This document shows positions 31,322 to 34,456 of a stretch of DNA of 34,456 nucleotides, piece after piece. The position numbers and the translations under genes were made by a program. This DNA is from Candidatus Anoxychlamydiales bacterium. GTDB lineage: Bacteria > Chlamydiota > Chlamydiia > Chlamydiales > SM23-39. The stretch lies in NCBI GenBank assembly GCA_011065175.1, contig JAAKFE010000009.1:1-34456 (forward strand), read 5' to 3'. Numbering within the stretch: position 1 is the first letter of the stretch; each line of letters opens with the position of its first letter. The notes beneath the pieces were generated by a model that made no database searches, had not been told where the DNA came from, and was given only the letters and a program-made list of their open reading frames with translations.

Positions 31322-32500
31322 ATGGAAGAAGTGGTAATAGTAGCAGCTAGAAGATCTGCGATAGGAAAATTTTTAGGAACTTTGAAAGATATGCCAGCTT
31401 CAACACTTGGCTCTTTAGTTATCAAAGAGCTATTACAAAAAACAAAAATAGATCCGAATACCATCGATGAGGTTATTTTAGGGCAAGTTTTAACAGCAGG
31501 CGTTGGACAGAATCCAGCTCGCCAAGCAGCAATAGAGGCTGGATTGCCTTCAAAAGTTCCTGCATTTACTATTAATAAAGTATGCGGATCTGGTCTTAAA
31601 GCAATAGAGCTAGGCGTTAATGAAATTTTACTAAAAAATGCTGATATTATAATAGCTGGTGGACAAGAAAATATGTCTCTATCTCCTCATGTTCTTTTAG
31701 GCTCGAGAGCAGGCAAGCGTATGGGGGACTGGAGCCTTGTTGATTCAATGATTAAAGATGGTCTTTTTGATGCTTATAATCATTGTCATATGGGGGTAAC
31801 AGCAGAAAATGTAGCTGAAAAATACAAAATTTCTAGAAAAGAGCAAGACTCTTTTGCTTTTGAGTCTCAAATGAGATCAAAAAAAGCAATTGAAACTAAT
31901 AGATTCAAAGAGGAGATAATCCCTATAAAGGTGCCTCAGAGAAAAAAGGATCCAATAATTTTTGACAAAGATGAATATCCAAGATTTGATACAACTCTAG
32001 AAGGTTTAGCAAAACTCCCTTCTGCATTTAAAGATAATGGAACAGTAACGGCTGGTAACTCATCTGGTTTAAATGATGCAGCTGCTATTGTAATTTTAAT
32101 GAGCGCAAAAAAAGCAAAAGAGCTTGGTTTAAAACCAATAGCAACAATTAAAGCCTCAGCAAGCATAGGTGTAGATCCAAAAATTATGGGGATAGGTCCA
32201 ATTTCAGCAATTAAAAAATGTTTAAAAAAAGCTAATTGGAACACAAATGATTTAGACTTAATGGAGATTAATGAAGCTTTTGCAGCACCTTCTATTGCAA
32301 TAAATAAAGAGATGGGTTTTGATTCTAAGAAAGTAAATGTAAATGGAGGAGCAATAGCGCTCGGCCATCCAATAGGCGCTTCCGGCGCTAGAATTTTAAT
32401 AACTCTTCTTTATGAAATGATAAAACAAGATGCTAAAAAAGGTTTAGCTGCCCTATGCATTGGCGGTGGCATGGGAATCGCTATGGCAATAGAGAGATAA
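31322..32500 (+). CDS. acetyl-CoA C-acetyltransferase (thiolase)
   Basis: A 392-residue thiolase of full length. NKVCGSGLKAIELG contains the nucleophile Cys88. GHPIGASGARI contains His349, and ALCIGGGMGIAMAIE contains Cys379, so the catalytic set is complete. EVVIVAARRSAIGKFLGTL is the usual opening. It condenses two acetyl-CoA to acetoacetyl-CoA or runs in reverse. It lies 8 bp after ptb and 1 bp before ackA, clearly in one operon. In clostridial-type fermentation or PHB metabolism it supplies the C4 intermediate. Confidence 0.93.
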   Translation: MEEVVIVAARRSAIGKFLGTLKDMPASTLGSLVIKELLQKTKIDPNTIDEVILGQVLTAGVGQNPARQAAIEAGLPSKVPAFTINKVCGSGLKAIELGVNEILLKNADIIIAGGQENMSLSPHVLLGSRAGKRMGDWSLVDSMIKDGLFDAYNHCHMGVTAENVAEKYKISRKEQDSFAFESQMRSKKAIETNRFKEEIIPIKVPQRKKDPIIFDKDEYPRFDTTLEGLAKLPSAFKDNGTVTAGNSSGLNDAAAIVILMSAKKAKELGLKPIATIKASASIGVDPKIMGIGPISAIKKCLKKANWNTNDLDLMEINEAFAAPSIAINKEMGFDSKKVNVNGGAIALGHPIGASGARILITLLYEMIKQDAKKGLAALCIGGGMGIAMAIER

Positions 32501-32501
32501 G

Positions 32502-33698
32502 ATGGATAGTTTAATCGTTTTAAATACTGGATCTTCTTCTATAAAATTTTCAATTTTTTCTATATCTCAAAATGAGATGAAAAGAGAATATCTAGGTTCT
32601 GTTTCCAATCTATTAACAAAACCACATATAAAAATAACAAAAGCAGATTCCTCTATAGAAATCGATGAAGATCTAGATCTTCAGGGAGATACAAAAAACT
32701 ACGTTAGATTAGTTCTGCATTTTATTTTAGATTGGACCCGAAAAAAAAATCTTAACATAATAGCAGCAGGCCATAGAATTGTTCATGGTGGTGATTTTAA
32801 AAAATCTCTAGTTTTTGATGAAAAGGTAGTTGAATATCTAAAAACTCTAATTCCATTTTCACCACTTCACGAACCATATAACTTAAATGGCTATATTTTT
32901 TTTAAAGAAGAATTTGAAAATCTTTTCCAAGTAGCAACATTTGATTCTGCTTTTCATTCAACTTGTGATTTTATCTCTCAGAGCTATGCTCTTCCTAAAT
33001 CATTAACTGATATGGGCATTAGAAGATACGGTTTTCATGGTCTTTCATATGAGTACATTGCATCTCAGCTACCAAAATATTTAGGTGAAAATGCTGCTAA
33101 AAAGAAAATCATCGTAGCTCATCTTGGAAGTGGATCTACGATGTGCGCTATTGAAAACTTAAAAAGTTTTGCTACTTCAATTGGACTTACATCTATGGGA
33201 GGTCTTCCTATGGCTACTCGTCCTGGAGATGTAGATCCATATTTGGGAGTATATTTAATGGATCAGCTAGGGTGGAGCGCCAAAGAAGTTCAAAATCTCT
33301 TTTATAAAGAATCTGGTCTTCTAGGAGTCTCTAACATTAGCTCAGATATGGCAAAACTAATAAAAAGCGAAGATCCCAGAGCGAAACTAGCGATTGATAT
33401 CTTTGTACATAGAATTTCTCTTTTTACAGGATCTTTAGCAGCTGAGCTTCAAGGTTTAGATGGTTTCGTTTTTACAGGAGGGATTGGAGAGAATGCTTCT
33501 GAAATCAGAGAGATGGTATCGAAAAAAATAGCATGGCTCGGTGTAGATCTAGATTTGGATAAAAATAATAAATGCAAAAAAAAGGCTGAAAAAATTAGCA
33601 AAGATAACTCAAAAGTTTTTGTTTTTGTTATTCCTACAGATGAAGAGATTATGATAGCGAAACATACTTTTGAGCTATATAAAGAACATAAATTATAG
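32502..33698 (+). CDS. ackA: acetate kinase
   Basis: A 398-residue ASKHA-fold kinase. SLIVLNTGSSSIKFSIF is the phosphate 1 motif with Asn and Ser. AAGHRIVHGGDF, ATFDSAFHSTCDF, RRYGFHGLSYEYI and LTSMGGLPMATRPGDVDP follow with the catalytic Asp, His and Arg. FTGGIGENASEIRE is the adenosine motif. The length matches acetate kinase (about 400) rather than butyrate kinase (about 355). It makes ATP and acetate from acetyl phosphate. With the phosphotransacylase it forms a second ATP-yielding acetate route beside the ADP-forming synthetase. The ATG comes 1 bp after the thiolase stop. Confidence 0.94.
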   Translation: MDSLIVLNTGSSSIKFSIFSISQNEMKREYLGSVSNLLTKPHIKITKADSSIEIDEDLDLQGDTKNYVRLVLHFILDWTRKKNLNIIAAGHRIVHGGDFKKSLVFDEKVVEYLKTLIPFSPLHEPYNLNGYIFFKEEFENLFQVATFDSAFHSTCDFISQSYALPKSLTDMGIRRYGFHGLSYEYIASQLPKYLGENAAKKKIIVAHLGSGSTMCAIENLKSFATSIGLTSMGGLPMATRPGDVDPYLGVYLMDQLGWSAKEVQNLFYKESGLLGVSNISSDMAKLIKSEDPRAKLAIDIFVHRISLFTGSLAAELQGLDGFVFTGGIGENASEIREMVSKKIAWLGVDLDLDKNNKCKKKAEKISKDNSKVFVFVIPTDEEIMIAKHTFELYKEHKL

Positions 33699-33718
33699 AT
33701 AAAAAAAGCTAAAAAAAA

Positions 33719-34456
33719 ATGAAAGAAAAAGACATTATAAAAAATGCTTATGCAATGCCTATTTCATCGCCTAGCTACTCAAAAGGACCATATAAATTTG
33801 TTGATAGAGAATACTTAATTATCACATATAAAACAGATATAAATGCTTTAAAAGAGGTTGTGCCAGAGCCTCTGCAAATAAAAGAACCATTAGTAAAATA
33901 TGAATTTATAAAAATGCCAGACTCTTCAGGTTTTGGTAGTTATACAGAATCTGGACAAGTTATCCCGATAACATATAAAGGAAAAAAAGGTAGTTATGTT
34001 CATTCTATGTATTTAGATTCTGAAGCTCCAATATCAGGTGGAAGGGAAATCTGGGGATTTCCAAAAAAATTAGCTTATCCTAGCTTAAAAGTAGAAAAAG
34101 ATACTCTTTTAGGAACTTTGGATTATGGATCTGTAAGAATAGCTACAGCAACAATGGGTTATAAATATAAAGAGTTAGATAAAAAAGCTATTTTAAAATC
34201 AATGAATGAACCTCAATTTTTATTAAAAATCATCCCAGATGTTAATGGAAAATTAAAGATTTGTGAGCTTGTTCAATATGCAACTAAAAATATTAAGATT
34301 AAAGGAGCGTGGACGGGACCTGCTTCTTTAGAACTTCATCCACACTCTTTAGCTCCTGTTGCTAATTTACCTGTATTAGAAGTAGTATCTGCTATTCATT
34401 TTATATCGGATCTTACTCTTGGATATGGAAAAGTAGTCTATGATTATTTGCAAAAG
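33719..34456 (+). CDS. adc: acetoacetate decarboxylase, open at the window end
   Basis: The frame opens with ATG at 33719 and is still open at the last base (246 codons). [36 protein letters not shown] and [19 protein letters not shown] are typical of acetoacetate decarboxylase. The paired lysines in GFPKK include the Schiff-base Lys. The length already equals that of known enzymes, so the stop should be close beyond the edge. It converts acetoacetate to acetone and CO2. It follows ackA by 20 bp, in the operon. A CoA transferase to supply free acetoacetate is not seen. Confidence 0.9.
   Translation, partial: MKEKDIIKNAYAMPISSPSYSKGPYKFVDREYLIITYKTDINALKEVVPEPLQIKEPLVKYEFIKMPDSSGFGSYTESGQVIPITYKGKKGSYVHSMYLDSEAPISGGREIWGFPKKLAYPSLKVEKDTLLGTLDYGSVRIATATMGYKYKELDKKAILKSMNEPQFLLKIIPDVNGKLKICELVQYATKNIKIKGAWTGPASLELHPHSLAPVANLPVLEVVSAIHFISDLTLGYGKVVYDYLQK

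Noticed and set aside
31936-32244. Reverse-strand 102-codon frame
   Set aside because: It is antisense to the well-supported thiolase gene.

Overview
This is a very AT-rich, gene-dense bacterial window with many short intergenic gaps, a few small decayed mobile sequences and several ankyrin-repeat genes. The best guess is a member of the Chlamydiae or a similar host-associated lineage. Three observations support this: an smpB, dnaN and recF neighbourhood like the one known from Chlamydia; a 58-residue Lys/Arg/Ala/Thr protein resembling the chlamydial histone-like protein Hc2; and eukaryote-like ankyrin proteins. The right-hand third carries a fermentation block (ADP-forming acyl-CoA synthetase, phosphotransacylase, thiolase, acetate kinase, acetoacetate decarboxylase). 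That would fit the anaerobic, fermenting chlamydiae (Anoxychlamydiales type). The assignment is inference; Dependentiae and other low-GC endosymbionts are not excluded.

Layout. 1-5.5 kb: a degenerate CPBP-type membrane protease, a DUF72 protein, a POT/PTR2 peptide transporter, and a divergent ABC exporter pair followed by a GNAT acetyltransferase. 5.5-10.7 kb is accessory and scarred. It holds a 117-bp MITE-like element with target duplication, a PAP2 membrane phosphatase coupled to a membrane-anchored HIT protein with an apparent frameshift in an A8 run, a decayed IS5-type transposase, a secreted sialidase-like protein whose start codon appears to be ATA, and an AAA/DUF4143 ATPase gene. The ATPase gene lies between tRNA-Leu and a degenerate copy of that tRNA's 3' end. 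10.7-14.7 kb is housekeeping: tRNA-Leu(UAG), exbB-exbD, trmB, tRNA-Pro(UGG) and pgi.

14.7-18.4 kb is a second accessory patch. It contains an ankyrin protein with a C-terminal caspase/CHAT-like His-Gly-His...Ser-Cys domain, a small XRE-type HTH protein, a short remnant of a second recF 3' end, and an ankyrin protein with 102-bp internal repeats. 18.4-25 kb is the leftward replication/translation-quality block: rarA, an unrecognised winged-helix-like protein, smpB, an unrecognised protein with tryptophan/proline repeats, dnaN and recF. 25-27.5 kb has DUF378, the Hc2-like protein, a small membrane protein and tsaC/sua5.

27.5-34.5 kb is the rightward fermentation block. Acetyl-CoA could be converted to acetate with ATP gain by two parallel routes: the ADP-forming synthetase, or phosphotransacylase plus acetate kinase. 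It could also be condensed by thiolase toward acetoacetyl-CoA. Acetoacetate decarboxylase would then give acetone, but the step that releases acetoacetate from CoA is not in the window.

The main points of interest are two small gene islands that each sit beside a duplicated 3' end of a resident gene (tRNA-Leu and recF), the ankyrin-CHAT-like protein, the A8-interrupted HIT gene, the ATA start, and the acyl-CoA synthetase-GNAT fusion that keeps both catalytic histidines.
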